DNA from: Alphaproteobacteria bacterium
GTDB taxonomy: Bacteria > Pseudomonadota > Alphaproteobacteria > Micropepsales > Micropepsaceae
Assembly (NCBI GenBank): GCA_028871345.1
Contig: JAGWNK010000035.1
Location: 1-43,843, forward strand
Direction of reading: 5' to 3'
DNA length: 43,843 nucleotides
The notes under the pieces are model-generated. The model searched no databases and was not told the DNA's origin. It was given only the letters and a program-made list of their open reading frames with translations. Positions 33,211 to 42,064 of this stretch are shown piece by piece. The position numbers were made by a program, and so were the translations under genes. The stretch's first letter is position 1; every line of letters begins with the position of its first letter.

Positions 33211-35804
33211 GCGACGGCTGGACGATCCAGAGCCTGGTTCGCGACCTCGCCGGCGCGGGCGAGCGTGCGGCCATCATCACCATGAGCGGCGATCAGGCGA
33301 GCGCGATTTCCTGCGCCAGCCTTGCCGAACGGATCACGGCCCTGGCCTGCGGCCTCAGGGTGCGCGGCATCGGGCCCGGCCAGACGGTCGGCCTCATCGC
33401 GCCGAACGGCCCCGACTGGGTGGTGGCGCGCCTGGCCCTGGGCTGCACCGGCGCGCTCGTCCATACGCTCGACGATCTCTATTCCGACACGGAATTGAGA
33501 ACGGCGCTCGAGGAAGCCAAATGCTCGACCGTTCTGACGAGCCCCGGCCATGTCGATGCCATCCGGACGTTCGATCCGGCCTGCCGCCTCGTCGCGCTGG
33601 GCGACGCCGTGCCAGGCGCCATCTCCTGGCGGGACCTGTTCGTCGACAAGGCGGACGCGTTGCCGGCATTCTCCAGCGACGAACCGGCCATGCTGGTCTA
33701 CACCTCGGGCACCACGGGCAAGCCGAAGTCGTTCCGGCTGACGAGCGCGCAGCTGTGGGCGAACGTCCGTGCCCTGATGGCTTCGCAGCTGGTCAAGGCC
33801 GGCGACCGCGTGTTGCTGCCGCTGCCGCTGCACCACGTCTATCCCTTCACCGTGGGGATCATCACCGTGCTGTCGTGCGGAGCGACCGTGGTCTTTCCGG
33901 AAGGCCTGGGAGGCCCGCAGATCCTGCGGACGCTGTCGGTCGCTGAGGTCTCGGCCATCATCGGCGTGCCGCGACTCTACTCGGCGCTGGTCAGCGGCCT
34001 CAGCGCCAAGATCACAAGCGCCGGCGGCATCGCCGGACCGAGCCTGCGCCTGCTGATTTCCCTGAGCATCTGGTGCCGGCGCCGCTGGGACCTCGCCATC
34101 GGCCGCTGGCTGCTCGCTCCCATCCGCAAGCGCCTCGGTCCGCGCCTTCGCCTGCTCGCCTGCGGCGGAGCGCTGCTGCCCCCCGACGTGCTGTGGTTCC
34201 TGGCCGGGCTCGGATTCGACGTGCGGACCGGCTACGGCCTCGCCGAGACGGCATCGATCTTCACCGGCAACCTGCCAGCCCATACGCGGCTGGGAAGCGA
34301 GGGCAAGGCCTTTTGCGGGGAAATCCGCATCGCCCCGGTCGCCAGCACCGAGGGCCTGAACGGCGACGGGGAGATCCAGCTGCACGGCCCCACTGTCTTC
34401 AGCGGCTATTGCAACAACGAACAGGCCAATCGGGAATCGTTCACGCCGGACGGCTGGTTCCGCACCGGCGATGTCGGCCATCTGGACGCGGATGGATTCC
34501 TTTATGTGACCGGCCGGATCAAGGAGATGATCGTGCTGGGCGGGGGCAAGAAGGTCCTGCCCGACGATCTCGAAAAGCACTACGCCAGCCCCTTCATCAA
34601 GGAACTCGCCATCATCGAGCGCGAAGGCGCGCTGGTGGCTCTGGTGCTGCCGGACCTCGAAGCCATCCGCGCCTCGAACTATTCGCGGGTGGAGGAAATC
34701 ATCCGCGTCGCGCTGGCGGAGCGCGCCATGTCGCTGCCGTCCCATGAACGGTTGGCAGGCTATCGCCTGGTGCGCGAACCCTTGCCGAAGACGCGGTTGC
34801 AGAAATTCCAGCGCTTCCGCCTGCGCGCCATCTACGACGCCGCCGAGACCAGGAAACCGTCGGCGACCGGCGCGCCTTCGGAAGACGACAAGGCCCTGCT
34901 GCACAACAGCGCCGCGCGCGCGATCTTCGAAATCCTCAAGACCCGGTACGCCGGCAAGGAGGTCAGCCTGGACTGCAGCCCGCTGCTCGATCTGGGGATC
35001 GATTCCCTCGAATGGGTCGCGCTGTCGCTGGTGATCGAACAGCAGGCCGGCGTGCATCTGGACGAGAGCGCGGTCGGCGAAAGCCTCACCGTTCGCGACC
35101 TGTTGCGCCGCGCCGCCGAAGCCCCCGCCGCCGCAAGCGACGCGGGACACGAAGCCATCATCGAGCGCTGGTTCAAGCCGTCGGGCCCGCTCCACCGCCT
35201 CCTCGCCCGCCTGCTCTACGCCATCAACGCCGCACTGATGCCGCCGCTGTTCTCGCTGACCGTCAAGGGGCGGGAAAACCTGCCGGCCGCGTCACCGTTC
35301 GTCATCGCCCCCAACCACGAGAGCGATATCGATCCCCTGCTGGTTGCGGCGGCGCTGCACTCTATCGAGCTGCGTTGGGGCGCCGATGCCGGACGGCTGT
35401 TCGGCAGCCGCTGGCTTCATCCCCTGATGCGCGCCCTGCACATGTTCCCGGCCGACGAACGCCGGCCCGGCGAAACGCTGGCCTTGGCTTTGGAGGTGTT
35501 GCGCCGCGGAAACTGCCTGGTGTGGTTTCCCGAATCCTGGCGCTCGCCCGACGGAGAGCTGCAACGCTTCCTGCCCGGCATCGGGCAGCTTCTGGCGAAG
35601 GGGCGCGTACCGGTCGTTCCGACCTTCATCGAAGGGGCATTCGAAGCGATGCCGCGGACCCGCAAGTTTCCGCGCTTCCGTCCCGTTTCGATCACCTTCG
35701 GGCCGCCGCTCATGCCGCAGGATCTGCCCGAGGGGCCGCCGCAGGCGACGGCCGACCGGCTGCACGATCTGGTCGCCGCGCTGGCCCGGACGGATCAAGG
35801 CTGA
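33207..35804 (+). CDS. acyl-CoA/ACP synthetase-ACP-PlsC acyltransferase fusion
   Basis: An 865-residue three-part protein. Residues about 20-545: AMP-forming acyl-activating enzyme, with YTSGTTGKPKS (about 165), GYGLAETAS, GWFRTGDVGHLDADGFLYVTGR and a Lys-containing C-terminal subdomain (PLPKTRLQKFQRF). About 570-650: acyl carrier domain with phosphopantetheine site LGIDSLEW (Ser near 600). About 680-860: PlsC/LPLAT acyltransferase with NHESDID (HX4D near 702) and FPESWRSPDG (about 774). It could load a fatty acid on its own carrier and transfer it to a lysophospholipid or other acceptor. E. coli Aas has acyltransferase first and no carrier domain. Confidence 0.92.
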   Translation: MSDGWTIQSLVRDLAGAGERAAIITMSGDQASAISCASLAERITALACGLRVRGIGPGQTVGLIAPNGPDWVVARLALGCTGALVHTLDDLYSDTELRTALEEAKCSTVLTSPGHVDAIRTFDPACRLVALGDAVPGAISWRDLFVDKADALPAFSSDEPAMLVYTSGTTGKPKSFRLTSAQLWANVRALMASQLVKAGDRVLLPLPLHHVYPFTVGIITVLSCGATVVFPEGLGGPQILRTLSVAEVSAIIGVPRLYSALVSGLSAKITSAGGIAGPSLRLLISLSIWCRRRWDLAIGRWLLAPIRKRLGPRLRLLACGGALLPPDVLWFLAGLGFDVRTGYGLAETASIFTGNLPAHTRLGSEGKAFCGEIRIAPVASTEGLNGDGEIQLHGPTVFSGYCNNEQANRESFTPDGWFRTGDVGHLDADGFLYVTGRIKEMIVLGGGKKVLPDDLEKHYASPFIKELAIIEREGALVALVLPDLEAIRASNYSRVEEIIRVALAERAMSLPSHERLAGYRLVREPLPKTRLQKFQRFRLRAIYDAAETRKPSATGAPSEDDKALLHNSAARAIFEILKTRYAGKEVSLDCSPLLDLGIDSLEWVALSLVIEQQAGVHLDESAVGESLTVRDLLRRAAEAPAAASDAGHEAIIERWFKPSGPLHRLLARLLYAINAALMPPLFSLTVKGRENLPAASPFVIAPNHESDIDPLLVAAALHSIELRWGADAGRLFGSRWLHPLMRALHMFPADERRPGETLALALEVLRRGNCLVWFPESWRSPDGELQRFLPGIGQLLAKGRVPVVPTFIEGAFEAMPRTRKFPRFRPVSITFGPPLMPQDLPEGPPQATADRLHDLVAALARTDQG

Positions 35805-35930
35805 GGAGCGGTGGTTGGCGCAGCGATCTCGCGTTCCACCTGTGCGCGCCGCCCATTTCAACGCCTGAGCGAGGGCGCAGAATTTCCGGCCGGGTTGCGA
35901 TTGTCGCTTAAATTGACGCCGTAAACGATG

Positions 35931-35956
35931 GGAACTCTGCGCCCTGAGGTATCGTT
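35931..35956 (+). promoter_or_regulatory. EcfG-type (general stress) promoter
   Basis: GGAAC (35931-35935), a 17-base spacer and CGTT (35953-35956) match the alphaproteobacterial EcfG/SigT consensus GGAAC-N16/17-CGTT exactly. The downstream kinase start is 45 bases further, giving a leader of about 40 bases. The rest of the 197-bp spacer shows no gene. EcfG dependence is an inference from the match. Confidence 0.65.
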
Positions 35957-36001
35957 GTAGGTCAATTGCGCCAGACCCCACCGCGCGGAGGAGAGGTGGA
36001 G

Positions 36002-37792
36002 ATGACAATCAAGGCTGCCCATTTGCCGGAGGAACGCCGCCTGCTTGCCGCCATCGTCGATTCTTCCGACGACGCGATCATCGCCAAGGACCTCGATGGC
36101 AAGATCCTGACCTGGAACAAGAGCGCGCAGCGCATCTTCGGCTATTCGGAGGTCGAGGCGGTCGGCAAACCCATTTCCATCATCGCCGCGCCGGGCCACG
36201 ATGAAATGCCCCGCATTCTCGAGCGCATTCGAAGGGGAGAGCGCATCAACCACTTCGAAACGGTCCGACGCAAGAAGAACGGCGAGCTGGTGAACGTCTC
36301 GCTGACCGTGTCACCGGTGTATGACGCCCAAGGCCGCATCGTCGCGGCTTCGAAAATCGCCCGCGACATCACCGAGCAGGTTCGCGCCGCCGCGCTTCGA
36401 CGGGCAACCGAAGAGCGGCAAAGGCTGGCCGAGCATTCCAATTTGCTGGCGGAAGCCGCTCCCAACGCCATGATCATGGTGGACAACGAGGGACGCATCA
36501 CGCTCGTCAATTCGCAGACCGAAAAACTGTTCGGCTATCGGCGCGAGGAATTGCTGGGGCAGCCTGTCGAAATTCTGATACCGCTGCGCTATCGCCGCGG
36601 CCACCATGCTCTTCGCGACCTGTTCCTGAAAGCGCCGTCCACGCGGGCCATGGGCGCCGGCCGCGATCTGTCCGGCGTGCGCAAGGACGGCAGCGAGGTC
36701 CCCATCGAAATCGGCCTCAATCCCGTGACGACGGATCAGGGAGATTTCGTGCTCGCAGCCATCGTCGACATCACGGAGCGAAAAAAGGTGGAGGAGGCAC
36801 AGAGAAGGCTGACCGACCAGGCCCATCTACTGACGGAGGCGGCCCCAAATGCCATGATCATGGTGGACGACGAGGGGCGCATCACGCTCGTCAATTCGCA
36901 GACCGAGAAACTGTTCGGCTATCGGCGCGAGGAATTGCGGGGCCAGCCGGTCGAGATTCTCGTACCGGAGCGCTATCGCCGCGGCCACCTCAATCTGCGC
37001 GGCTCCTACTTCGCAACGCCCTCGGCGCGGCCGATGGGGGCCGGGCGCGACCTCTTCGGATTGCGCAAGAACGGCGGCGAGGTCCCCATCGAAATCGGCC
37101 TCAACCCGGTGAATACCGATCGCGGGAACTTCGTGCTCGCAGCCATCGTGGACATCACGGAGAGGAAGGCGAGCGAGGCGCACCGGGAAACACTGATTGC
37201 CGAGCTAGACCACCGGGTCAAGAACACGCTGGCCACGGTGCAGGCCATCGCCCAGCAATCGGGCCTGAGCGCCACATCCTTCGAGGAATTCCGCCGGACA
37301 TTCGACGCCAGGCTCGTGGCGCTGTCGCTCACCCATAACCTGCTCAGGGCGGGCGTTTGGCAAACCGCATCGCTTCGGGAAATTGTTGCGGCAGAGCTGG
37401 CGCCCTGCAGCGACGGCGACGGCGCCGCCTCGCAGTTCACAATTGCGGGCGACAACGTCAACCTAAACCCCAAGCAGGCGCTAGCCTTCGGTCTGGGGCT
37501 GCATGAACTGGTCACGAACGCCCTGAAATACGGGGCCCTGTCCTCACCGCGCGGCCGGGTGGACATCTCCTGGCGGGTTCACCGTGCCGACGAGAGCGCA
37601 AGGCTCGAGTTTCAATGGATCGAGTCGAACGGCCCCACAGTGGCCCCGCCGCTCAAGCGCGGTTTCGGCACCAAATTCATCGAGGGCGGCATCGAGGCCG
37701 ATCTGCAAGCGGAGGTTCGGCTCCAGTTCGACCCGCGCGGCGTGCGCTGTACGATCAGGGCGCCCCTCAAGCAAGAGGCCAAGCGCCTATGA
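36002..37792 (+). CDS. triple-PAS HWE-family sensor histidine kinase
   Basis: A 596-residue soluble kinase without transmembrane segments. Three PAS domains (about 10-130, 145-262, 273-390) precede an HWE/HisKA_2 transmitter with phosphoacceptor His in ELDHRVKNTLATVQAIAQQ (about 403), N-box LHELVTNALKYGAL and the WxE motif in FQWIESNGP (about 538), then GFGTKFI. HWE kinases are an alphaproteobacteria-rich class often tied to light, redox or general-stress signalling. The second and third PAS units are tandem duplicates. GGAGGAGAGG precedes ATG 36002. An EcfG-type promoter lies upstream, and its stop overlaps the receiver gene by ATGA. Confidence 0.93.
   Translation: MTIKAAHLPEERRLLAAIVDSSDDAIIAKDLDGKILTWNKSAQRIFGYSEVEAVGKPISIIAAPGHDEMPRILERIRRGERINHFETVRRKKNGELVNVSLTVSPVYDAQGRIVAASKIARDITEQVRAAALRRATEERQRLAEHSNLLAEAAPNAMIMVDNEGRITLVNSQTEKLFGYRREELLGQPVEILIPLRYRRGHHALRDLFLKAPSTRAMGAGRDLSGVRKDGSEVPIEIGLNPVTTDQGDFVLAAIVDITERKKVEEAQRRLTDQAHLLTEAAPNAMIMVDDEGRITLVNSQTEKLFGYRREELRGQPVEILVPERYRRGHLNLRGSYFATPSARPMGAGRDLFGLRKNGGEVPIEIGLNPVNTDRGNFVLAAIVDITERKASEAHRETLIAELDHRVKNTLATVQAIAQQSGLSATSFEEFRRTFDARLVALSLTHNLLRAGVWQTASLREIVAAELAPCSDGDGAASQFTIAGDNVNLNPKQALAFGLGLHELVTNALKYGALSSPRGRVDISWRVHRADESARLEFQWIESNGPTVAPPLKRGFGTKFIEGGIEADLQAEVRLQFDPRGVRCTIRAPLKQEAKRL
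36425..37173 (+). repeat. tandem duplication of a 128-codon PAS unit
   Basis: The segments 36425-36789 and 36809-37173 are direct repeats at a constant 384-base offset, with long identical DNA runs (for example around the shared ITLVNSQTEKLFGYRREEL coding). They encode PAS2 and PAS3 of the kinase. Conservation at silent positions shows recent duplication or ongoing conversion. Confidence 0.85.
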
Positions 37793-38187
37793 TGCCGGCC
37801 ACCTCGGTACAGCGCCCGTTGCAGGGTCTGCGAGTCCTGATCGTGGAAGACGAATGGCTGATCGCCGCGCATCTGAAAGACCTTCTGACGGACATGGGCT
37901 GCCAAATCGCCGGACATGCATCCCATCAGCGCCAAGCGCTCGACGTCGCTTCCAAAGCGGAATTCGATATCGCCTTGCTCGACATCAATCTCGCCGGCTC
38001 CGACGTCTTTCCCGTCGCCAAGGCGATCACCGAACGCAGGCTTCCCTTTGCCTTCGTCACGGGGTACGGCGCGGGCCATAACATGGGGCCGTATGGCGAC
38101 CGCCCCGTTCTGCAGAAGCCCATCACCGCCTTGGGACTGGGCAACGTCCTGAAAAAAGCTTTGGAGGCGGACGGCGCCAAGCCGTGA
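37789..38187 (+). CDS. single-domain response regulator (FAT GUY-like)
   Basis: A 132-residue receiver domain with no output domain. Acidic pocket VEDEW (about 16-20), phosphoacceptor Asp in LLDINLAG (Asp 65), switch FVTGYG (about 89-94) and Lys in LQKPI. The FVTGYG form resembles the FAT GUY receivers, which pair with HWE/HisKA_2 kinases and often act in the general stress response. Start ATG 37789 overlaps the kinase stop, with a second ATG in frame right after it. It is the obvious cognate receiver and may act as a phosphate shuttle or sink. It is convergent with the EAL gene, 18 bp away. Confidence 0.93.
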   Translation: MMPATSVQRPLQGLRVLIVEDEWLIAAHLKDLLTDMGCQIAGHASHQRQALDVASKAEFDIALLDINLAGSDVFPVAKAITERRLPFAFVTGYGAGHNMGPYGDRPVLQKPITALGLGNVLKKALEADGAKP

Positions 38188-38205
38188 ACGTCACGTACTT
38201 TTCCG

Positions 38206-39801
38206 CTAGCCCCAGTATTCCACGACGCCCTTGCGTTTCCCGACCGGACCCTTGCCCGCCATGCCGGTGCCTGCAGGGATCTTGCCGGGAGAGCCCAGCG
38301 CATAACCTTGGCCGTCATGGAACCCCGCCTCGCGGGCACGCCTGATGTCTTCGTCGTTCTCCAGGCACTCGGCGATCGTGGTGACGCCGAGCTCGCCGCA
38401 GAGTTTCAGCATCGCAGCCAGCAGCATGTCGTCGCGTTTCGAGGCCCCGAGCTTCTTCACCAGCGAGCCGTCGAACTTGACGAAATCGACGGCGAAGGCG
38501 TGCAGGTAGTTCAGGGTCGCCGCCCCGGCCCCGAAATCGTCCAAGCCGACGCGGTAGCCGAGCTTGCGCATCGCATCGATCGCCTTGGCGGCGCTGTCGA
38601 GATCGGTGATCTGCGCCGTCTCGGTGACCTCGATCAGCACGCGCGGTGCCAGCCTGCGTTTGCGCGCCAGGAGTCCGGCCAGCATCGCAAAGCTGGACGA
38701 TGACTGGACCGTGTAGCCGGAGACGTTGAAGGCCACGCAGGCGGCATGGCTCTTGTCGGTCTCCAGCACGTTGAACACCTTCACGGCGACGGCGAGATCG
38801 AAGGCATTGGCAATTCCCATGGCCTCGACGAACTGGATGGTTTCCGCGGTCACGCCCGAGCCGAAGCGGGCGAGCGCCTCGAAGTGCGACAGTTCTCCCG
38901 TCGCAAGATTCTTGATCGGCTGGTAGACGATCTCAAACCCGCCATCGGCGACCTTGTCGGTCAACTCGCGGGCGCGCCGCTCGGTTTCGGCCATCATGCC
39001 GGTGAACACGCCGCTCAAGTCGTCGCCGGCGCCGACCGCACAGTCGCTGTCGGCGAATTTCTCGACCACGTAGCGCAATGCCATCAGCCTTTGCTCGGGC
39101 GACAGATCGCGTCCCTTCATGGAAACCAGAGTTTCCTCGATCTTGGTCTGCGCCAGTCCCTGTTCGGCGAACAGCGCCCGCACGCGCGCCACGTGGCTTG
39201 TGGGAGCGTTGTTGGCATTGGCGATGGCGCCGAAGCTTGTCTGCGAGATCCGGCCGGCCATCCTGGCGCCCGAGGAGGCAAGCGTCCTGCCCAGCGCCTC
39301 CAACAAAGACCGCGACTGCTCGGTCGGCAACCGGGCGCAGACCTGGGGCAGAGACGGCAGATTGACGAGCGTGAGCGTATCGTCCGGCGAAGCGCTGCCC
39401 GCCGCCGCGTCGATGAAGGCCTCGCGCGTCGCAAGGCCGGTCGCCGCGTCGTTGGTCGTCGATCCCATGGGGGTCGGGCCATCGGAGCCGGAAATCGTGC
39501 ACGAGATCCGATCGCCGTTGTCCGGCAGGCGGAACATCGTCACGTTCGCCTGCTTTCCATTGGCGAGCGTCAGCCGCAGGCTGGCGCGGCTTCCCGGGCG
39601 CAGCGTGCGTACCGTGCTCTCGAACACGCTGCTTCCCGGCGGCTGGAACAGGCGGGACGACGATTCGCCCACGACGCGGTCGGTGCCGATGATGTCGGTT
39701 CCCGCGCCGGCGGAGAATTGGATCTTCCCGGTGCCATCGACCTCGAACAGGAAGTCGGCGTTGGCGAAGGCGAAGCCAAGCAGGCGGGCGGCATCGGACA
39801 T
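38206..39801 (-). CDS. EAL-domain c-di-GMP phosphodiesterase
   Basis: A 531-residue cytoplasmic protein. An N-terminal PAS-like region (about 5-115) is followed by a region (about 115-250) that looks like a strongly degenerate GGDEF domain; GRISQTSFGAI stands where GGDEF should be. The EAL domain runs about 280-510 with the catalytic residues present: FEALARF (EAL near 306), FNVSG, LIEVTETA, LDDFGAGAATL, VKFDGS, AECLEN and GQGYALG. It should hydrolyse c-di-GMP to pGpG, with the front half sensing or regulating. Downstream of the other EAL gene on the same strand, 93 bp away. Confidence 0.9.
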   Translation of the reverse strand: MSDAARLLGFAFANADFLFEVDGTGKIQFSAGAGTDIIGTDRVVGESSSRLFQPPGSSVFESTVRTLRPGSRASLRLTLANGKQANVTMFRLPDNGDRISCTISGSDGPTPMGSTTNDAATGLATREAFIDAAAGSASPDDTLTLVNLPSLPQVCARLPTEQSRSLLEALGRTLASSGARMAGRISQTSFGAIANANNAPTSHVARVRALFAEQGLAQTKIEETLVSMKGRDLSPEQRLMALRYVVEKFADSDCAVGAGDDLSGVFTGMMAETERRARELTDKVADGGFEIVYQPIKNLATGELSHFEALARFGSGVTAETIQFVEAMGIANAFDLAVAVKVFNVLETDKSHAACVAFNVSGYTVQSSSSFAMLAGLLARKRRLAPRVLIEVTETAQITDLDSAAKAIDAMRKLGYRVGLDDFGAGAATLNYLHAFAVDFVKFDGSLVKKLGASKRDDMLLAAMLKLCGELGVTTIAECLENDEDIRRAREAGFHDGQGYALGSPGKIPAGTGMAGKGPVGKRKGVVEYWG

Positions 39802-39894
39802 CGAGAAACCATCCTGGGAGGAGGAATGATTAGCTCCGCAGTCCTTACGCCACCGTAAACCTGCCTCGAAGTGGCGGGTGCACAGGCGCCGCCG

Positions 39895-41604
39895 CTAATC
39901 CCATGCGGGGTCGAGCTGGGGCGTGCCGAAGTGGAAGCCCTGGAAGTAGTCGACGCCGAAGCCTTCGAGCAGCGCCGCTTCCTCCTCGCCGCCCACCCAC
40001 TCCGCCGTCGTCTTGAGCCTGAAGCTGCGGGCGAGGTCGACGAGCGTGCGCACGAAGATCTGGTTCTCGGGCGAGGTGGCCAGCCCGGTGATGTAGCTGC
40101 CGTCGATCTTGACCGTGTCGACGCGCAGCATCTGCAGATTGCGGAACGAGGTGTAGCCGGCGCCGAAATCGTCGATGGCGACGCGGCAGCCCATGTCGCG
40201 CAGCTGCGACACGAAGCGCGCGTTCTCCTCGAAATGATGCAGCGCGGCGGTTTCGGTGAGCTCCACCACCAGGCGCGAGGCCACGGCGGCGTTGTCGCGC
40301 ACGTAGTTGACGAAGGACTGCAGCCAGGCCGGGTCCTGCGAGGTGGTGCCCGAGACATTGACGCTGAGCGAGATGTTGCCGTGCCGCTTGAGCCGGTCGA
40401 CGGCCATCTCGAGGGCGTGGCGGTCCACCAGACGCACCAGGCCCAGCTGTTCGGCGGCCGGGATGAAGCTGCTGGCGTCGGCCACCGTGCCGTCCTGGCG
40501 CATCATGCGCAGCAGGCATTCGTATTCGATCGGCTGGCGCGTATGGGCGTCGACGATGGGCTGATAGGCGAAGACCAGGCGGTTGTCCTTGAGCGCCGAA
40601 ACGATCTCGTCGGCCACCGCCATCAGGCGCAGGCGCGCGCCTTCGCGTTGCTGCGAGCGCTGATAGACGTGGAAGCCGTCGCGGCCGCCGGCGCGGGCGC
40701 GCTCGAGCGCTTCTTCGGCACGCAGCATCGCCTCCTGGCTGGAGGCGGCGCCGGTGGGCAGCCATACGGCGCCCACAGACGAGGTGGCGGCGACGCGGCC
40801 AGCCTTGGTCTCGATCACATCACCGCGCACGGCGGCGCGCAGGCGGCCGGCCACGGCGCGGATGTCCTCGTCGGTGCAGTTCTTGAGGATGACGCCGAAT
40901 TTGTTGCCCGCCGTACGACCGATGACGTCGCTGGAGCGCAAGGTGCGCGACAGCCTCTCGCCGACCGCCACGATGACCTCGTCGGCGGCGTCGAAGCCGT
41001 AGGTGTCGTTGATGATCGCCAGCCGGTCGATGGAGGCCACCAGGAAGGCGCAGTGGCGCTTCCTCTGCTTGGCCGCATCGATGGCCTCGGCCAGCTCGGC
41101 GCGCAGCGAATTGCGGTTCAGGTGGCCGGTCAGCTCGTCGCGCGTGGCGAGGTATGTCAACCGGTGTCTTTCGCGCCTGGCCTCGGTGATTTCGCGCATG
41201 ATACCGGCGATGCTTTCCGTGGCGCCCTCGCGGTCGGGGATGCGCACGCCCTGCACCGAGAACGACATGGAGCCCAGGGCGAAGGCCAGCTCGACCTCGA
41301 TGTCGAAATGCTCGGTGTCGCGCGAACGGCTCTCGATGATGGCGGCAAACCTGGCGCGGCCCTCGGCGCCCATCAGGGCGAGAAGGTTGCGTCCGCGGCT
41401 GCCTTTGCCGGAAGCGATCTGGGGAGGAAGGATCTCGCGCGCGCCGTCCCACACGATGCGATCGTCGCCGGCCGTCCACAGGAACGACACCATGCCCGCG
41501 GCAGTTACCGCTAACTGGAGTCGGTCCGCGTCCTGCGCGGCGTGCAGCGACGCGAGACGCTCCGCAGGCTTCTTCTGAAGCGACTGATTGAGCACGTCCA
41601 CCAC
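39895..41604 (-). CDS. PAS-GGDEF-EAL protein with degenerate cyclase site
   Basis: A 569-residue protein: PAS-like region (about 25-140), GGDEF domain (about 150-315) and EAL domain (about 335-560). The cyclase motif is AGNKF instead of GGDEF (about 230), so synthesis of c-di-GMP is unlikely and the domain is probably regulatory. The EAL part has ECLLRM for EAL, with the catalytic Glu kept, plus VNVSG, VELTETA, IDDFGAGYTSF, VKIDGS, AEWVGGEEE and FQGFHFG, so phosphodiesterase activity is plausible. The start is one of several clustered in-frame GTG codons, the first at 41604. No signal peptide or membrane segment. Confidence 0.92.
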   Translation of the reverse strand: MVDVLNQSLQKKPAERLASLHAAQDADRLQLAVTAAGMVSFLWTAGDDRIVWDGAREILPPQIASGKGSRGRNLLALMGAEGRARFAAIIESRSRDTEHFDIEVELAFALGSMSFSVQGVRIPDREGATESIAGIMREITEARRERHRLTYLATRDELTGHLNRNSLRAELAEAIDAAKQRKRHCAFLVASIDRLAIINDTYGFDAADEVIVAVGERLSRTLRSSDVIGRTAGNKFGVILKNCTDEDIRAVAGRLRAAVRGDVIETKAGRVAATSSVGAVWLPTGAASSQEAMLRAEEALERARAGGRDGFHVYQRSQQREGARLRLMAVADEIVSALKDNRLVFAYQPIVDAHTRQPIEYECLLRMMRQDGTVADASSFIPAAEQLGLVRLVDRHALEMAVDRLKRHGNISLSVNVSGTTSQDPAWLQSFVNYVRDNAAVASRLVVELTETAALHHFEENARFVSQLRDMGCRVAIDDFGAGYTSFRNLQMLRVDTVKIDGSYITGLATSPENQIFVRTLVDLARSFRLKTTAEWVGGEEEAALLEGFGVDYFQGFHFGTPQLDPAWD

Positions 41605-41716
41605 CCCTAGGCCCTGTTTTCGGCCGTTCGCGCGATGATGGGCGCCGCCGGCTTAAAAAACTCGTAACTGTTGAGGCAGGGAACCAGCGGCCCGCACTTT
41701 GCCTTAAGAAGAGGTT

Positions 41717-42061
41717 ATGACGGCGATCGCGGCATATAACCCAGTTGCGCTGAAGACCGACCGGCTCCGTTCCAAGACGGTGCGCGGCGTCGAAAAGCCG
41801 TCCACCACGCTCGATTTCCATGGTGAATGCGCGCAAGGCAACGACGAGCTTCGTATCGATGTCAGCGTCACTGCGCGACGCACGCCGTCCCAATACGAGA
41901 CGGGCGACCTTGCCTCCTTCTGGAACGGTCCCCGGTTGAAACCGGCGTTCGTTGCCCAGGTGCTCGGCCAGGCCATGGCCCAAGGCAAGACGGCGCGCGA
42001 AAGCGCCGGCTATCGCGCCATGCCGGCGGCGCCGCGGCCGCGGCTCGACACCAACATCTGA
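41717..42061 (+). CDS. small conserved-type protein of unknown function
   Basis: A 114-residue protein without signal peptide or membrane segment. Its C-terminal part (FWNGPRLKPAFVAQVLGQAMAQGKTARESAGYR) has an Ala/Gln-rich helix of a kind found in small uncharacterised alphaproteobacterial proteins; the N-terminal half is polar. AGAAGAGG precedes ATG 41717. Its stop lies 3 bases before the stop of the convergent DUF1223 gene. GGAAC-N17-CCTT precedes it, one base off the EcfG consensus, not strong enough to call. Confidence 0.65.
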   Translation: MTAIAAYNPVALKTDRLRSKTVRGVEKPSTTLDFHGECAQGNDELRIDVSVTARRTPSQYETGDLASFWNGPRLKPAFVAQVLGQAMAQGKTARESAGYRAMPAAPRPRLDTNI

Positions 42062-42064
42062 CGA

